Assembly: GCA_000818945.1 (NCBI GenBank)
Contig: KN805392.1
Coordinates: forward strand, 145,079 to 163,053
Direction of reading: 5' to 3'
Source of the DNA: Schizochytrium sp. CCTCC M209059
Taxonomy: Eukaryota; Sar; Bigyra; Thraustochytrida; Thraustochytriidae
DNA: 17,975 nucleotides
Both the position numbers and the translations under genes were made by a program. Under the pieces are notes generated by a model. That model was given only the letters and a program-made list of their open reading frames with translations. It ran no database searches and was not told where the DNA came from. Below, piece by piece: positions 16,401-17,975 of this stretch. How positions within the stretch are numbered: the first letter of the stretch is position 1; each line of letters starts with the position of its first letter.

Positions 16401-17975
16401 CTACCAGGCGCTGGAATCGCCGCCGCCACCGCCGCCGCCGCGCGGGGGCGCGCCGTATCCACCAAAGCCAGCCTGGCGGCCACCAGTGTGGGTGCGCGAC
16501 GAGACGCCGCCGCCGCTGCCGCCCTTGTCGCCGAGACGGTAATCGCGGCCTCCAAAGCGGTTGCCGCCACGGCCACCGCCGCCGCGACGGCCGCCGCCGC
16601 CACGGTAAGCGCCGAGTTGAGAGAGAAAGTCAGGGACGTCCTGACCGTTCTCCGAGAGCAAATCGTACAGTTCGCGCGCAAGGTTGGAGTTGCGCTCGTT
16701 CATCATGCTGATGGCCGTACCCTTGTTACCGGCACGACCGGTGCGGCCAATGCGGTGCACATAGTCGTCGATGTTACCAGGCATGTCGTAGTTGATAACG
16801 TACATGACGTTGTTGATATCGAGACCGCGAGCGGCGACGTCGGTGGCCACCATGATGGGCGTCCGGCCCGTGCGGAATGACTGGAGTGCGTCCTCGCGCT
16901 CGGCCTGGGAGCGGTCACCGTGAATCGAGGTCGTGGGGAAGCCCTCGCGGCTGAGCGTGTACTCGAGAGAGTCCGCAGAGCGCTTTGTCTCGACAAAGAT
17001 AAGAACGAGGCCAGACTCGACGGTGTTAAGGAAACGAATGAGGAAGGGCGTCTTGTCGGCCTGGTCGACGTACTCGACGCGCTGCGTAATATCGGCGGCA
17101 GCGCTACCAACGCGGCCGACCGTGAGGAAGACGTAGTTGTCGAGGAAGTCGGATGCCAGACGCTGGATTTCTTTGGGAAAGGTGGCACTGAACATGAAGG
17201 TTTGGCGATCCCGCGGCATGTCCTCCATCTCCACGATGCGACGAATCTGCGGTTCGAAACCCATGTCGAGCATGCGATCAGCCTCATCGAGAATGAGGAA
17301 ACGCACGCATGCAAGCGCGATGCGTCCGCGCTCCATGAGGTCCAGGAGGCGACCGGGCGTGGCGACGAGCAGGTCGCAGCCGCGCTCGAGCTCGCGAAGC
17401 TGCTGGCGCACGTCAGCGCCACCGTAGACGCAGACAACGGCGAGGCCGGTGCAGTAGCAGAATTTGAGGGCCTCATCAAAGATCTGCGAGGCGAGCTCGC
17501 GGGTGGGCGCCAGCACGAGGGCGTTGGGGAAGGACTTGCGCGAGGGCTGTCCGTAGTCCTCCATCGCGACGGGGCCCTTGGTGAGCATGAGGGTGATGAC
17601 GGGGAAGAGGAAACCGCCGGTCTTACCAGAGCCGGTCTGGGCACAGGCCATCATGTCTCGGCCGGCGGTACCGATGGGGAGCGAGAAGCGCTGCACGGGC
17701 GTGGGTTTGGCGAAGCCTGCGCGCTCGACGTTCTTCTTGAGGCGGTCGTGGATCTGGGCCTCTTCGAAGCTCTCGATGCCCTCGGGGATGTCCATACCAC
17801 TGGTCTCCACGGGGATGTCATCGTACTTGTCAAAGTTGATGCCGGTGGACTTTTTCTCGCCGAAGATTTCCTGTTCTAGGCGGGGGTCCTCCTGCATGTT
17901 GCCGTGAAAGCCGAGCTCGTTCTTGCGGGGTCCATATCCGCGGCCGCCGCCGCCGAAGCCGCCGCCGCCGCCGCC
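16401..17975 (-). CDS. Ded1/DDX3-type ATP-dependent DEAD-box RNA helicase, 5' partial
   Basis: An open frame enters at the window edge and ends at TAG (16401-16403), giving 524 codons. Numbering from the Met at 17895-17897: GINFDKYDDIPVE (19-31), the Ded1/DDX3 signature; Q motif GFAKPTPVQ (61-69); motif I AQTGSGKT (86-93); Ia PTREL (131); Ib TPGR (180); II DEAD (204-207); III SAT (237); IV LIFVETK (299); V ARGLD (356); VI HRIGRTGR (381-388). A Gly/Arg-rich tail with ARDYR-like GRDYRLGDK follows and ends SSAW. A further 26 residues above that Met, Gly-rich then PRKNELGFHGN, show the true start lies outside the window. Ded1/DDX3 proteins unwind mRNA leaders during translation initiation and join RNP granules through such low-complexity tails. 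All catalytic motifs are intact. No intron is seen. Confidence 0.97.
   Translation of the reverse strand, partial: GGGGGGFGGGGRGYGPRKNELGFHGNMQEDPRLEQEIFGEKKSTGINFDKYDDIPVETSGMDIPEGIESFEEAQIHDRLKKNVERAGFAKPTPVQRFSLPIGTAGRDMMACAQTGSGKTGGFLFPVITLMLTKGPVAMEDYGQPSRKSFPNALVLAPTRELASQIFDEALKFCYCTGLAVVCVYGGADVRQQLRELERGCDLLVATPGRLLDLMERGRIALACVRFLILDEADRMLDMGFEPQIRRIVEMEDMPRDRQTFMFSATFPKEIQRLASDFLDNYVFLTVGRVGSAAADITQRVEYVDQADKTPFLIRFLNTVESGLVLIFVETKRSADSLEYTLSREGFPTTSIHGDRSQAEREDALQSFRTGRTPIMVATDVAARGLDINNVMYVINYDMPGNIDDYVHRIGRTGRAGNKGTAISMMNERNSNLARELYDLLSENGQDVPDFLSQLGAYRGGGGRRGGGGRGGNRFGGRDYRLGDKGGSGGGVSSRTHTGGRQAGFGGYGAPPRGGGGGGGDSSAW

Noticed and set aside
16335..17907. Antisense frames of 109-319 codons opposite the helicase
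   Set aside because: Shadows of a GC-rich coding sequence with all DEAD-box motifs on the minus strand.

Overview
The window looks like nuclear DNA of a GC-rich, intron-poor protist, most likely a stramenopile of the thraustochytrid/labyrinthulomycete kind. The reasons are a clear eukaryotic Ded1/DDX3 helicase, a secreted protein with a Pro-Thr-Asn-Ala linker of the style common in stramenopile secretomes, one GT-AG intron, and very heavy simple-repeat content. The lineage is inferred; no ribosomal or organelle marker is present.

Layout. 1-1340 is GC-rich, low-complexity DNA built of tetra- and pentanucleotide repeats. 1340-4640 is a more AT-balanced island without a convincing gene. It carries a five-copy 179-bp satellite-like tandem repeat arranged A-B-A-B (2171-3082), fragments weakly resembling a decayed Ty3/gypsy pol (3200-3626), and an older, degenerate repeat of about 172 bp (3882-4370). 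4640-6290 is again GC-rich simple-repeat DNA. From 6294 to 8453 the + strand contains no ATG at all; this stretch holds a pure 575-bp (GCTT)n array and ends at the Kozak-type start codon of the main + strand gene.

Genes. (1) 8454-12814 (+): a nuclear-type SAP-domain protein. Joining a first exon at 8454-8611 to a second at 9499-12814 through an 887-bp GT-AG intron gives a continuous 1157-residue reading frame; the intron is mostly a pure 113-copy (GAAAA)n array. (2) 13489-14943 (-): a secreted protein with a signal peptide, an N-terminal beta-rich domain, a Pro/Thr linker and two tandem copies of an 8-cysteine module. (3) 16401-17975 (-), running off the window: a Ded1/DDX3-type DEAD-box RNA helicase with every core motif.

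The three genes do not form a pathway. Genes 1 and 2 converge on a 674-bp spacer; gene 3 lies 1.46 kb upstream of gene 2 on the same strand. The most unusual material is the repeat architecture (two pure arrays of about 570 bp, one in an ATG-free leader and one in an intron), the A-B higher-order 179-bp repeat, the duplicated 8-Cys module, and the SAP protein's unfamiliar flanking domains.
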